From: Microbacterium amylolyticum
Lineage (GTDB): Bacteria > Actinomycetota > Actinomycetes > Actinomycetales > Microbacteriaceae
DNA: 64,000 bases
Direction of reading: 5' to 3'
Assembly (NCBI RefSeq): GCF_011046975.1
Contig: NZ_CP049253.1
Span: 1-64,000, forward strand
The notes beneath the pieces are model-generated. The model worked only from the letters and a program-made list of their open reading frames with translations. It was not told the origin of the DNA and searched no databases. Positions 49,629 to 59,191 of this stretch are shown one piece after another. Numbering within the stretch: the stretch's first letter is position 1; the number at the start of each line of letters is the position of its first letter. A program made the translations under genes and the position numbers.

Positions 49629-50672
49629 ATGAGCGCAACTGCTGTCTCGCTGCCCCTTCCCCGCATTCCCTCGCGGCGGGAGCGCCTCCAGGACATCCCG
49701 GTCGACGGGGCAAAGAAGGTTCTTCTTGCTGCCCCGCGTGGATACTGTGCGGGTGTTGACCGCGCTGTCATCACGGTCGAGAAGGCGCTTGAGCGTTACG
49801 GCGACCCGGTGTATGTGCGTAAGCAGATCGTGCACAACATTCATGTCGTTCGCGAGCTCGAGTCGAAGGGTGCCGTGTTCGTCGAGGAAGTCGACGAGGT
49901 GCCAGAGGGCGCACACGTGGTCTTCAGCGCCCATGGTGTGTCTCCGGCGGTCGTCGATTCCGCTGCCGAGCGTGGGCTTCAGGCCATTGATGCGACCTGC
50001 CCCCTTGTCACGAAGGTGCACCGCGAGGCCGTTCGCTTCGCTCGCGACGATTATCAGATTTTGCTCGTCGGCCACGAGGGTCACGAAGAGGTTGAGGGAA
50101 CGGCCGGTGAGGCCCCCGACAACGTCACGATCGTGAACAGCCCGGAAGAAGCCGACACGATCGTGGTTGACGACCCGTCGAAGCTTGTGTGGCTGTCGCA
50201 GACGACGCTGTCCGTTGACGAGACCATGGAAACGGTTCATCGGCTGCGCGCGCGATTCCCCGATCTGCAGGACCCGCCCTCTGACGACATCTGCTACGCA
50301 ACGCAGAACCGTCAGGTTGCCATCAAGAAGGTGGCGAAAGATGCCGACCTCGTGATCGTTGTCGGGTCGGCGAATTCTTCCAACAGCGTGCGGCTTGTTG
50401 AGGTCGCGTTGCAGTATGGCGCCAAGGCCGCGTATCGAATCGACTACCCGGACGAGGTTCGCCAGGAGTGGCTCGACGGCGTCAAGACGATTGGCATCAC
50501 AAGCGGCGCCAGCGTTCCGGACGTTCTCGTTCAGGAGCTCATGCGCGAGCTCGCGCATGCCGGATACGCCGATATCGAAGAGGTGCGAACAGCGGAAGAA
50601 GACCTCATCTTCTCGTTGCCGAAGGAACTGCGCACAGGCGTTCCGCGTGGTGGGCGAGGGTGCGCGGCATGA
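49629..50672 (+). CDS. ispH: 4-Hydroxy-3-methylbut-2-enyl diphosphate reductase
   Basis: IspH, the last enzyme of the MEP isoprenoid pathway, holds a [4Fe-4S] cluster and forms IPP and DMAPP. The three cluster cysteines lie in [11 protein letters not shown] near residue 40, [11 protein letters not shown] near 124 and [11 protein letters not shown] near 222; FSAHGVSP near 98 supplies a substrate histidine. A TAGGCT -10 box at 49617-49622 is 6 bases before the ATG. It feeds the same polyprenyl pool as uppS. The downstream gene overlaps by ATGA. Confidence 0.96.
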   Translation: MSATAVSLPLPRIPSRRERLQDIPVDGAKKVLLAAPRGYCAGVDRAVITVEKALERYGDPVYVRKQIVHNIHVVRELESKGAVFVEEVDEVPEGAHVVFSAHGVSPAVVDSAAERGLQAIDATCPLVTKVHREAVRFARDDYQILLVGHEGHEEVEGTAGEAPDNVTIVNSPEEADTIVVDDPSKLVWLSQTTLSVDETMETVHRLRARFPDLQDPPSDDICYATQNRQVAIKKVAKDADLVIVVGSANSSNSVRLVEVALQYGAKAAYRIDYPDEVRQEWLDGVKTIGITSGASVPDVLVQELMRELAHAGYADIEEVRTAEEDLIFSLPKELRTGVPRGGRGCAA

Positions 50673-51193
50673 ACGACGACACCCGCCCGAACTACGGCGA
50701 GTATGCCTCGGCGGATGATCGCGCGCGTTACTCGCCGCCGGTTCCGCCTGTTGATCCCGCGCTGATCCCGCAGGATTCGCCCGCGACCCCCGCCCCGACA
50801 CACACTGGCAAGATCTCGACGCGTCAGCTCGTCGACCGGGTGGTCACGTTTGCGCTCCTTGCCTACGGACTGTTTTCGTCGTTGTCGTCGATTTCGCTGT
50901 TCACCGACCCGTACGGGATGGTGGGCCTCGTCGGGCTTGACGTGACGCTGTCGGATCCGTCCGGAATGCGGTCAGCGGGGACGCTCGCCGTCATTGTCCT
51001 CGTCGGAGGCTGGGCCGCCACGACATGGCTCTGCTGGAAGCGCAGCGTGGCACGAAAATCCACGTGGTGGGTGGCACTGCTCGCCGGAGTGGTGTTCAAC
51101 TTTGCGGCCGCAATTGTCCTGTCGATTGCGCTTGTTCAGGACCCGAACGTGATGCAGGCCATCGTCGACTTGCAGGGGATCGAGCTCAACTAG
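50669..51193 (+). CDS. Small membrane protein, probably DUF6264
   Basis: A 174-residue protein with a polar, proline-rich N-terminus beginning [18 protein letters not shown], followed by three or four membrane segments (about residues 55-75, 100-120 and 130-155). It resembles the DUF6264 proteins of Microbacteriaceae. Function unknown. ATG overlaps the ispH stop; a very long hairpin follows 7 bases after its stop. Confidence 0.8.
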   Translation: MNDDTRPNYGEYASADDRARYSPPVPPVDPALIPQDSPATPAPTHTGKISTRQLVDRVVTFALLAYGLFSSLSSISLFTDPYGMVGLVGLDVTLSDPSGMRSAGTLAVIVLVGGWAATTWLCWKRSVARKSTWWVALLAGVVFNFAAAIVLSIALVQDPNVMQAIVDLQGIELN

Positions 51194-51200
51194 GCCGCGC

Positions 51201-51254
51201 CTGAGATCACACGAGCCCCGGACCTGAAAAGGTCCGGGGCTCGTGTGATCTCAG
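51201..51254. terminator. Bidirectional terminator between DUF6264-type gene and fbaA
   Basis: A perfect 25-base-pair stem (51201-51225 with 51230-51254) around a GAAA loop, located between convergent genes. This is the longest hairpin in the window. Confidence 0.92.
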
Positions 51255-51260
51255 CAGGTG

Positions 51261-52292
<1,032 letters not shown>

Positions 52293-52506
52293 TGACGACT
52301 CCTTCGAATCGAAAGTCAGATGTGCCCGACGCAGCGAACGGCGACGGGTGTCCCCAGCCTATATTCCTCGCGGCGCGAGCAGGAAATGGAGGTTTCACTG
52401 CGTCATCTGGCCACAAAATGTCGTTTTCGCAAGAATCAGGATTCCTTCATGGCCGCGGGGTGCTTTGGGGCCCATTTTTGCGCTGTTGTCGAGATACCGT
52501 GCTCGC

Positions 52507-53508
52507 ATGACCGCTGATCACGAGATCGTCGACCCGTCCGATTTGATTCCGCTGCAGCCGGACCGAAACATCGCGCTCGAGCTGGTGCGCGCGACGGAGG
52601 CTGCCGCGATTCGCTCGTCCCCGTTTATTGGACGTGGGCAGAAGGAGCTCGCAGATGGCGCTGCCGTTGACGGAATGCGCGCCTTCTTGTCGACCGTCGA
52701 ATTTGACGGCGTCGTCGTGATCGGCGAAGGTGAAAAAGACTCCGCCCCCATGTTGTTCAACGGCGAACACGTGGGGACGGGCCGCGGTCGGTCGTATGAC
52801 ATCGCGGTGGACCCGATTGACGGGACGACGCTGACGGCCGAGGGGCGCAATAACGCTCTGTCTGTTATCGCGATGTCCGACCGGGGCACGATGCTGGACG
52901 CGTCGAGCGTTTTCTATATGGACAAGCTCGTCACGGGGCCGGCGGGCGTGGGCGTCGTGGACATCCGTCTGCCGATCGCCGAGAACATCAGCCGTCTCGC
53001 TGCAGCTCTCGGGAAGCCGATTGAGGAGATGGTGGTCTCCGTTTTGAACCGCCCGCGTCACGAGAAGCTGATTGCTGACATTCGTGCGACGGGCGCGGGA
53101 ACACGGTTGATGTCGGACGGTGACGTCGCCGGCGGCATCAACGCGGCGCGCCACGATGCACGAACAGACATGTGTGTTGGCGTCGGCGGTAGCCCTGAGG
53201 GCATCGTGACCGCGTGTGCGATCAAGGCGCTGGGCGGTCATATTCAGGGCAAGCTGTGGCCGCGCGATGATGCTGAGCGACAGCGGGGGATCGACGCCGG
53301 CCTCGATATGGATGCGGTGCTCGAAGCCGATGACATGGTGAAGGGTTCCAACACGATTTTCGTCGCGACCGGTGTGACCGACGGCGCTCTTGTCGCGGGT
53401 GTGAAGCGTCATGCCGGGTACCTGTACACCGAGAGCGTGGTTCTTCGCGGGCACTCGGGCACGATGCGTCGTGTTTCGAGTGATCACCTCGAGTCGAAGT
53501 GGCTGTGA
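52507..53508 (+). CDS. glpX: Class II fructose-1,6-bisphosphatase
   Basis: GlpX dephosphorylates fructose-1,6-bisphosphate in gluconeogenesis. The 333-residue enzyme shows GRGQKELADGAAVDGMR near residue 42, GEGEKDSAPML near 73, the metal-binding DPIDGTTLTA near 100 and GGSPEGIVTACA near 225. A TACCGT -10 box (52495-52500) lies 6 bases before the ATG, so the transcript is probably leaderless, and upstream in-frame codons are not needed. Pairs functionally with the adjacent aldolase gene. Confidence 0.95.
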   Translation: MTADHEIVDPSDLIPLQPDRNIALELVRATEAAAIRSSPFIGRGQKELADGAAVDGMRAFLSTVEFDGVVVIGEGEKDSAPMLFNGEHVGTGRGRSYDIAVDPIDGTTLTAEGRNNALSVIAMSDRGTMLDASSVFYMDKLVTGPAGVGVVDIRLPIAENISRLAAALGKPIEEMVVSVLNRPRHEKLIADIRATGAGTRLMSDGDVAGGINAARHDARTDMCVGVGGSPEGIVTACAIKALGGHIQGKLWPRDDAERQRGIDAGLDMDAVLEADDMVKGSNTIFVATGVTDGALVAGVKRHAGYLYTESVVLRGHSGTMRRVSSDHLESKWL

Positions 53509-53520
53509 ACTGATCCGTCT

Positions 53521-53559
53521 CTCTCACGTCGACCAAATCTTGAGCGGTCGACGTGAGAG
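53521..53559. promoter_or_regulatory. 14-bp inverted repeat between glpX and a tiny membrane-protein gene
   Basis: CTCTCACGTCGACC at 53521-53534 is perfectly complementary to 53546-53559 (11-base loop). It may act as the glpX terminator, but no T-run follows; the right arm contains GAGAG, the only purine-rich ribosome-binding site for the ATG at 53570, so the hairpin could mask that site. Confidence 0.55.
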
Positions 53560-53569
53560 AATCGGCATC

Positions 53570-53770
53570 ATGGCCGGCAGTAGTGAGCAGACACCTTCCG
53601 ATGGCGCGCGTGCGGTTGTCGCAGACGCGCAGGATCCGGCGCGCCGGCCGGACGTGCTGTTCCGGGTGCGGCGTCCCGTCGGTCAGGAGCCCAGCTTGTG
53701 GGCGCCGATCATTGGCTTTGTCGTTGTCGTCGGTAGCGTTTTGGGGATTTTGACGTTCCTGCCTAGTTAG
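53570..53770 (+). CDS. Small single-span membrane protein
   Basis: A 66-residue protein: polar N-terminal half and one C-terminal membrane segment (about residues 44-64, LWAPIIGFVVVVGSVLGILTF). No motif identifies a function. Short proteins of this kind often follow glpX in Microbacteriaceae. Its 3' end overlaps the convergent rmuC by 8 bases. Confidence 0.7.
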   Translation: MAGSSEQTPSDGARAVVADAQDPARRPDVLFRVRRPVGQEPSLWAPIIGFVVVVGSVLGILTFLPS

Positions 53771-54995
53771 GCGTCGTGCCGGCAGCGACTGCATCGTCGG
53801 GCGCGGGGAGGAGCTCTTCCGCGGTTGTGCGGCGGAGCGGGCGGTCGATCGTGGCCGGCGATGCGGTCTGTTCGAGCTTGGACGGGTCGATTCCCGGGAA
53901 TTTGCGTGCCGTGACGAGGACGCGTGATTCGAGCGAGCCGACGAAGCCGTTGTAGGCGTCAACCGTGCGTTCGATGGCTCGGCGCATTCCGTCGGTGTGT
54001 CCGGCGAGCGATCCGAGGCGGTCGTAGAGCTGTGTGCCGAGGTCGAACAGCGACTTGGCTTCTTCCGAGACTTCTTGTTGCGTCCACGAGTAGGCAACGG
54101 TCTTGAGAACAGCCCACAGATTGACGGGCGATGCGAGGGCAACGCGCTTGGAGAACCCGTATTCGAGGAGCCCCGGGTCTTCCGAGAGGGCCGCGGAGAG
54201 AACAGACTCGCTTGGGATGAAGCAGATCACGAACTCGGGGCTGGAGTTGAGGCCTGCCCAGTAGCTCTTCTTGGACAGGGCGTCGATGTGGGAACGCACC
54301 GCCTTGACGTGCTTCTTCATGAGATCACCGCGGCGTGCCGCGTCGTCACCGGTTGCGGTTTCGGGGATCGCCATGGCATCGAGGAACGCATCGAGCGGTG
54401 CCTTCGCATCAACGGCGATCGACGTGTGCCCCGGAAGGTGGATGAGCATGTCGGGACGCCCCGCCCCCGCATCCGAGGTGATGGCCGCCTGGACATCGAA
54501 GTCGACGCGATTGATCAAGCCAGCCTGCTCGACGATGCGGCGGAGCTGGGTTTCTCCCCAGACCCCTCGGGCCTGGTTAGAACGCAGCGCACCTGCGAGG
54601 GACTCGGTTGTCTGGCGCAGTTGTTCGTCGATTACCTGGGCGCTGCGCAGTTGCTCTGCTACCTGCCCAAACTGCTCGCGCCGCTCGCGCTCCATGTTGT
54701 CGACGCGCTGCTGCATCCGGTGCAGGCTCTCCTGCACCGGGGAGAGGGCCGTGAGGATCTGACTTTCACGCGAGTTGCGCTGCGCCGTCTCGGCGCGTTC
54801 CGCGCGCTCCCGTTCGGCGGCTTCCTGTGACAGGCGTTCCTGGCGGGCGAACGCATCGCGCAGCCCGGCGACTTCGGCGCGCGCGGCAGCGAGTTCGGCA
54901 GCGCCCTCGGTAACACGGGCAGCGCGCGCGAACCACCCGACGGCCACGCCGACAGCGAGCGCGACCACGATGAGAATGAGCGAGAGAGGATCCAT
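53763..54995 (-). CDS. rmuC: RmuC-family DNA recombination protein
   Basis: A 410-residue protein: N-terminal membrane anchor (LSLILIVVALAVGVAVGWF), a long coiled coil (about residues 28-115), then the RmuC nuclease-fold core with RGVWGETQLRRIVEQAG near 138, VDAKAPLDAFLDA near 190 and EFVICFIPSE near 240. RmuC limits inversions at short inverted repeats in E. coli. ATG at 54995 was chosen as the start directly before the membrane anchor; upstream codons run into ychF antisense. Its presence beside a repeat-rich array may be coincidence. Confidence 0.92.
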   Translation of the reverse strand: MDPLSLILIVVALAVGVAVGWFARAARVTEGAAELAAARAEVAGLRDAFARQERLSQEAAERERAERAETAQRNSRESQILTALSPVQESLHRMQQRVDNMERERREQFGQVAEQLRSAQVIDEQLRQTTESLAGALRSNQARGVWGETQLRRIVEQAGLINRVDFDVQAAITSDAGAGRPDMLIHLPGHTSIAVDAKAPLDAFLDAMAIPETATGDDAARRGDLMKKHVKAVRSHIDALSKKSYWAGLNSSPEFVICFIPSESVLSAALSEDPGLLEYGFSKRVALASPVNLWAVLKTVAYSWTQQEVSEEAKSLFDLGTQLYDRLGSLAGHTDGMRRAIERTVDAYNGFVGSLESRVLVTARKFPGIDPSKLEQTASPATIDRPLRRTTAEELLPAPDDAVAAGTTPN

Positions 54996-55059
54996 GCTTT
55001 CCAGTCTCAACGCCACCCCTGACATTCCTTCAGACGTCTCACGCGTAGACTCGTCTCTC

Positions 55060-56133
55060 GTGGCTCTGACTATCGGAATCGTGGGACTGCCCAACGTTGG
55101 CAAGTCCACGCTCTTCAACGCACTCACCAAGAACACCGTGCTCGCGGCGAACTACCCGTTCGCGACGATCGAGCCGAACGTCGGGGTGGTGGAGCTGCCG
55201 GACCCCCGCATCGATCGCCTGGCGGAGATCTTCGGGTCGCAGAAGAACCTCTACGCGCCCGTGTCGTTCGTCGACATCGCCGGCATCGTTCGTGGCGCCA
55301 GCGAAGGCGAAGGACTTGGCAACCAGTTCCTCGCGAACATTCGTGAGGCCGACGCCATCGCCCAGGTTGTGCGCGGCTTCAGCGATTCCGATGTCACACA
55401 CGTCGATGGCAAGGTCGATCCTGCCGGCGACATGGAGACCATCAACACCGAGCTGATCCTGGCCGACATGCAGACCCTCGAAAAGGCGATTCCTCGCCTC
55501 GAAAAGGAGGTCAAGGGGAAGAAGGTTGACCCGGCTGTTCTCGCCGCGGCGAAGGACGCACTGGAGATCCTCGAGACGGGAAAGACGCTGTTCCAAGCGG
55601 GCTTCGACACCACGCCCGTGAAGGAACTCGGCATGCTCACGGCAAAGCCGACCCTTTTCGTCTTCAATGTCGATGAGGGAGTCCTCACCGACGAGACGCG
55701 CATGGCTGAGCTTGCGGCGCTTGTCGCCCCGGCAAAGGCCGTCTTCCTCGATGCGAAGGTGGAATCCGAGCTGATCGGCCTCGACAAGGAAGAGGCGCTC
55801 GAGCTTCTTCAGTCTCTCGGACAGGAAGAGTCAGGCCTCGACCAGCTGGCGCGTGTCGGCTTCGAGACTCTGGGGCTGCAGACGTACCTCACGGCGGGCC
55901 CTAAGGAAGCGCGCGCGTGGACGATCCGCACCGGATGGACGGCGCCGCAGGCCGCGGGAGTCATTCACACGGACTTCGAGCGCGGCTTCATCAAGGCAGA
56001 AGTTGTTTCCTTCGCCGACCTGGACGAGTGCGGGACGATGAACGACGCCAAGGCCGCGGGCAAGGTGCGTATGGAGGGCAAGGACTACGTCATGCAGGAC
56101 GGCGACGTGGTGGAGTTCAGGTTTAACGTTTAG
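55060..56133 (+). CDS. ychF: Ribosome-associated ATPase YchF/OLA1
   Basis: YchF is an Obg-family P-loop NTPase that prefers ATP and binds ribosomes. GTG at 55060 ([17 protein letters not shown]1 loop at residues 7-14) gives 357 residues, and TAGACT (55046-55051) lies 8 bases upstream. The coiled-coil and C-terminal TGS domain (about 275-357) are complete; the protein ends [11 protein letters not shown], the family's standard C-terminus. The final codons are the docking site of the cassette array that follows: related copies of this coding end recur downstream. YchF itself appears fully functional. Confidence 0.96.
   Translation: MALTIGIVGLPNVGKSTLFNALTKNTVLAANYPFATIEPNVGVVELPDPRIDRLAEIFGSQKNLYAPVSFVDIAGIVRGASEGEGLGNQFLANIREADAIAQVVRGFSDSDVTHVDGKVDPAGDMETINTELILADMQTLEKAIPRLEKEVKGKKVDPAVLAAAKDALEILETGKTLFQAGFDTTPVKELGMLTAKPTLFVFNVDEGVLTDETRMAELAALVAPAKAVFLDAKVESELIGLDKEEALELLQSLGQEESGLDQLARVGFETLGLQTYLTAGPKEARAWTIRTGWTAPQAAGVIHTDFERGFIKAEVVSFADLDECGTMNDAKAAGKVRMEGKDYVMQDGDVVEFRFNV
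56101..56133 (+). repeat. Site S0: ychF 3' end, presumed array attachment site
   Basis: The last 11 codons of ychF (encoding [10 protein letters not shown] plus TAG). The right half, from GTGGAGTTC to the stop, recurs at 59890-59913, 60852-60874, 61853-61873, 62352-62373, 63086-63109 and 63900-63923. Unlike the downstream copies, S0 has no inverted repeat on its left, as expected for a coding attB-type site. Confidence 0.75.
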
Positions 56134-56136
56134 TCG

Positions 56137-56156
56137 CGTTCCACTTTAACGTCTTG
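56137..56156 (+). repeat. Degenerate right-half site directly after ychF
   Basis: Three bases after the ychF stop, CGTTCCACTTTAACGTCTTG repeats the right half of the array site (compare TTCCGCTTTAACGTATAG at S1). The codon frame would read FHFNVL, so it is an eroded copy with the stop lost. It marks the left junction of the array. Confidence 0.6.
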
Positions 56157-56159
56157 TGC

Positions 56160-56199
56160 AAGCGCCGGATCCCGCTGCGGGGTTCGGCGCTTTTCCTTT
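56160..56199 (+). terminator. Terminator of ychF
   Basis: Stem AAGCGCCG (56160-56167) with CGGCGCTT (56185-56192), an inner CCCG/CGGG pair, then TTTTCCTTT. It lies beyond the half site, so in this chromosome ychF is terminated inside the array boundary. Confidence 0.8.
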
Positions 56200-56256
56200 G
56201 GACTGGCACCTTCGTCGCTGGGGCGTGAGGAACGGATCGGTGACAACTGATCGTTA

Positions 56257-56595
56257 GTGCCGGGAGGCGCTGGCGGGAAGGATGTCATCTTGCCCGGTCC
56301 CTATCCGAGAGAGTTCCGCGAAGACGTCGTCGCGGTTGCCCGCCGCCGTGAGAGCGGCGTCACCATCAAGCAGATCGCCACTGACTTCGGAGTCAGCGAG
56401 GCGACGCTGCAGAACTGGCTCCGCCAAGCAGATGTCGAGGAAGGCAAGCGTCCCGGTCAGACGGCAGACGAGGCCGCCGAGATGCGAGAGCTGCGCCGCC
56501 GTAACCGTCTCCTCGAGCAGGAGAACGAAGTCCTCAGGAAGGCAGCGGCATATCTGTCGCAGGCGAACCTGAAACTGGGTGGCTCCCCAAAATGA
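56257..56595 (+). CDS. IS3-family OrfA (DNA-binding subunit)
   Basis: OrfA is the helix-turn-helix half of the transposase. The helix-turn-helix is at IKQIATDFGVSEATLQNWLRQAD, followed by a leucine-zipper-like coil near the C-terminus (LRRRNRLLEQENEVLRKA). Typical OrfA proteins begin PGPYPREFRE, so the TTG at 56290 may be the true start rather than the GTG at 56257. The end overlaps orfB by ATGA, and the run CCCCAAAATGA at the overlap could serve -1 frameshifting to give an OrfAB fusion. Confidence 0.92.
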   Translation: MPGGAGGKDVILPGPYPREFREDVVAVARRRESGVTIKQIATDFGVSEATLQNWLRQADVEEGKRPGQTADEAAEMRELRRRNRLLEQENEVLRKAAAYLSQANLKLGGSPK

Positions 56596-57470
56596 CGTAC
56601 CCGCTCGTTGCCGAGCTCGCCGAGGCGGGGATCCCCGTCACGGTGTCGTGCCGGGTCCTGAAGCTCGCAAGACAGCCCTACTACCGGTGGCGCAATGACC
56701 CGATCCGCGACGCGGACGTCCTCCGCGCGTATCGGATCAACGCCCTCCACGACGCGCATGAGGACGACCCGACGTTCGGTTACCGATACCTCGCTGACGA
56801 AGCACGCCGCGCAGGGTGGCGGATGAGTCGCCGGACGGCGTGGAAGCTGTGCTCGCAGGCTGGGATCCTCTCCTCCGCGCAACGCCGCCGGCGCGGGAAG
56901 GGCAAGAAGGCCGGCCCACCCGTGTTCGACGACCACGTGCAACGCGTCTTCCGGGCCGATGCCCCGAACCGGGTCTGGCTCACCGACATCACCGAGCACC
57001 GCACGACGACCGAAGGCAAGCTTTACTGCTGCGCGATCAAAGACGTCTTCTCAAACCGGATCGTGGGGTACTCGATCAGCGACCGGATGACCTCGAAGCT
57101 CGCGGTCGACGCACTCCGCAACGCCGTCGCCCGCCGCGGCGATGTCGCCGGATGCATCTTGCATGCCGACAGGGGCAGCCAGTTTCGAAGCCGCGCCATG
57201 GCCCGGGAGCTGCGCCGGCACGACATGGTCGGTTCGATGGGCCGAGTCGGCGCCGCGGGCGACAACGCAGCTATGGAGAGCTTCTGGTCGCTCCTGCAGA
57301 CCAACGTCCTCAACCAGCAGCGGTGGACCACCCGGCAGGATCTGCGGCTCGCCATCGTCGTCTGGATCGAGCGGAAGTACCACCGGCAACGAGCCCAGGA
57401 CTCCCTCGGCGGCTTGACCCCCATCGAGTTCGAGTCCAAGCTGGCCGAGCCGCTCACCCTCGCGGCCTAA
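56592..57470 (+). CDS. IS3-family OrfB transposase (DDE catalytic domain)
   Basis: The 292-residue catalytic part. The DDE triad is visible: Asp in RVWLTDITEH (about residue 124), Asp in CILHADRGSQF near 193 and Glu in NAAMESFWSLL near 230; an HTH_21-type segment (GYRYLADEARRAGW) precedes it. The reading frame is intact, so the element may still be mobile. The C-terminus SLGGLTPIEFESK is family-typical. Confidence 0.93.
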   Translation: MTYPLVAELAEAGIPVTVSCRVLKLARQPYYRWRNDPIRDADVLRAYRINALHDAHEDDPTFGYRYLADEARRAGWRMSRRTAWKLCSQAGILSSAQRRRRGKGKKAGPPVFDDHVQRVFRADAPNRVWLTDITEHRTTTEGKLYCCAIKDVFSNRIVGYSISDRMTSKLAVDALRNAVARRGDVAGCILHADRGSQFRSRAMARELRRHDMVGSMGRVGAAGDNAAMESFWSLLQTNVLNQQRWTTRQDLRLAIVVWIERKYHRQRAQDSLGGLTPIEFESKLAEPLTLAA

Positions 57471-57594
57471 ACCACACCTGTCACCAGTTCGTTCCTCACG
57501 CCCTTCGGGCGTAGTAGGCCCCTTCGCGCCATAATGTAATCTCTGGCGCGGGGGGCGTTTGTGCAGTAACTGGAGTTCAGAAAGGGAACGGAAG

Positions 57595-58329
57595 ATGACG
57601 CGGCTCGCACGAAATTCTGCCTGTTTGGCAGCAGTTGGGGTGCTCGTATTGAGTGCCTGCGCCGCAGAGGGTACAGCCGAGGAAGAATCAGGAGCAGAAA
57701 CTGCAGAGTCTTCACTAGAGACCGAGGTGGCACCTGAGCCAGCCGAGGACGATCAATCCGCTGAAACTGCGACGGACGCTTCCGAGGGTACTGACTCTGA
57801 CGACGACGGGGATGCCGAAGGCCTTGAGAGCGATGACTCGATTGAGGAAGTGCGGCTGGACTTCATTGAAGAGCTTGAGCTCGGCGAACCCGACTCCACT
57901 CTGACGTACCCCACCCCGGGTGCGCCCGGTGGCGAGATCACCCTGGACGTCTACCCGGTGGAGGTGCAGGACAAGGTGATGCGTTTAGCCCTGGTGTTTT
58001 ACCCGGAGTATGACGGTGAGACACTGGATTACTACGCGCTGCACAATCTCGAGACCAGTGGGCAGGACTGGCGTAATCTGGAGTTGGCTCCTCAGCTGAT
58101 CGACCGACAGCATTACGTCAAATACGAGGTGATCCGCCCTCACCGCAGCCCAGGCCTCGATGGTCATGTTCAGTGGGCTCGTGACGTTGAGGATGCCGAG
58201 ATGACCTCCGGCGAGCCTTTCGTCTGGTGGGGCTTCCTGCCTGCACCGGAGGATGAGATCGACGTGATCGACGTTGAGCTGCCACAGCTGGATCTGCCTC
58301 CCTTTGAGGATGTGGAGGTCATCCGATGA
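57595..58329 (+). CDS. Secreted lipoprotein paired with OmpA-like protein
   Basis: A 244-residue lipoprotein: signal peptide with lipobox VLSAC (cysteine near residue 22), then ~70 residues of very acidic, Glu/Ser/Thr/Asp-rich linker, then a globular domain with aromatic-rich strands (QHYVKYEVIRPHRSPG, EPFVWWGFLPAPEDE). The family is not one I can name. AAAGGGA precedes the ATG and the stop overlaps the OmpA-like gene (ATGA). Codon use is visibly less GC-biased than in the housekeeping genes (ACT, CTG, TCA and CCA occur freely), suggesting transfer. Confidence 0.8.
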   Translation: MTRLARNSACLAAVGVLVLSACAAEGTAEEESGAETAESSLETEVAPEPAEDDQSAETATDASEGTDSDDDGDAEGLESDDSIEEVRLDFIEELELGEPDSTLTYPTPGAPGGEITLDVYPVEVQDKVMRLALVFYPEYDGETLDYYALHNLETSGQDWRNLELAPQLIDRQHYVKYEVIRPHRSPGLDGHVQWARDVEDAEMTSGEPFVWWGFLPAPEDEIDVIDVELPQLDLPPFEDVEVIR

Positions 58330-58922
58330 ACCGGTCCTTGGTGCGTTCAGGCTTATCCGGTCTCCTGATCCTGGGGTTCTCGGTTACCGCAGTCTCTACC
58401 GCTTCCGCTGTTGAGCAGGGACCGGCGGTGGGGGACAAAGAGATCCCCGATCAGCTGAATGCAGAGTGGGAGTCCAGCCTCTCAGAAGACCTGTTGCGAA
58501 TGTGGACTACCCATCATGATCCGCAGATGTGGATCACCCACCTCGGGGGCGAAGAATGGGACGCCGAAGAAGGCATCACGTTAGAGACGGATATTCTCTT
58601 CAGCCCGAACAAATGGGACCTTCCGGAGAACGCCGGGGAGACGATCGCTGCACTGGTGGAAGAGATCCCAGAGGGCGCTTCGATTGCGGTTCACGGTCAT
58701 ACCGACTCCAACCCGGTGAATCGGGACCTGTTCGACTTCGATAACCAGGAGCTCTCGGAGAACCGCGCCCAGGCGGTAGCAGATGCTCTGGCGAAGGAAC
58801 GCCCTGATCTGCAGATGACGGTCGAAGGGTTTGGCGAAACCGAGCCGGCTGTGACCGAAGATCCGGAGGATTCATCCACCTATGCAGCGAACCGTCGGGT
58901 GGAGATCCGCCCGGGCGACTGA
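58326..58922 (+). CDS. Exported OmpA-like (peptidoglycan-binding) protein
   Basis: A 198-residue protein with a Sec signal peptide (about residues 1-30, ending ASA) and a C-terminal OmpA-family domain: ILFSPNKWDLPENAGETI near 98, VHGHTDSNPVN near 125 and ELSENRAQAVADAL near 145, ending with the NRRVEI strand. Such domains bind diaminopimelate-containing peptidoglycan. In a Gram-positive it is probably a wall-associated partner of the lipoprotein encoded just upstream, with which it overlaps by ATGA. Together they form one transferred two-gene unit. Confidence 0.82.
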   Translation: MNRSLVRSGLSGLLILGFSVTAVSTASAVEQGPAVGDKEIPDQLNAEWESSLSEDLLRMWTTHHDPQMWITHLGGEEWDAEEGITLETDILFSPNKWDLPENAGETIAALVEEIPEGASIAVHGHTDSNPVNRDLFDFDNQELSENRAQAVADALAKERPDLQMTVEGFGETEPAVTEDPEDSSTYAANRRVEIRPGD

Positions 58923-59089
58923 GCCCGATCTGGGTCCTAGAGCCCATCTGTAGGCCTTACTATGCGGCGGGTATTGAGACTATCGGCCCGTAGTGCGGCT
59001 TTGCCTTGCCCTCCCGACTACCCTGGTGGATCTCGCGAATTCCAAGCGAACCCTCACTGCTGAATACATCTGCTGAAAGGACCCAAACG

Positions 59090-59191
59090 ATGAGAGGAGG
59101 CAGCATATTGCTGGGCTCGGCTGCTGTGCTGATGATGAGCTCAGCTAGCTGCGGCAGCGACACATTGGCACCTCTGAGGAGCTTTGGATGA
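59090..59191 (+). pseudogene. Truncated lipoprotein gene fused to a higA remnant
   Basis: From ATG 59090 (AAAGG upstream) the sequence encodes a lipoprotein-like start (RGGSILLGSAAVLMMSSASC) but after ~27 codons it runs into the reading-frame-shifted higA tail and stops at 59191. The break at about 59170 joins two unrelated truncated genes. Only 33 residues remain. Confidence 0.6.

Larger units (their letters stand above)
56221..57503 (+). mobile_element. IS3-family insertion sequence
   Basis: A 1283-base element bounded by near-perfect inverted repeats. The left end (56221 on) reads GGGCGTGAGGAACG and the reverse of the right end (57503 back) begins with the same 14 bases; after a 4-base difference both continue GGTGACA. 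It contains orfA and orfB in -1 relation. No obvious 3-5 base duplication flanks the ends, so the insertion may be old or one flank rearranged. It sits 22 bases after the ychF terminator, within the first module of the cassette array. Confidence 0.92.

Noticed and set aside
48300-50801. Very long open frame on the minus strand running from xseA back through ispH.
   Set aside because: The part beyond 49577 is antisense to the clearly coding ispH and shows no family resemblance; it is a high-GC shadow frame.
54995-55136. Longer RmuC start upstream of the membrane anchor.
   Set aside because: It would run antisense into the ychF start region and adds no family-like sequence; the ATG at 54995 directly precedes the usual N-terminal anchor.
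57571-57580. TGGAGTTCAG before the lipoprotein gene is identical to part of the ychF end.
   Set aside because: Only ten bases match and the following TTTAACGT part is absent; it lies in the ordinary ribosome-binding region, so chance is more likely than an array site.
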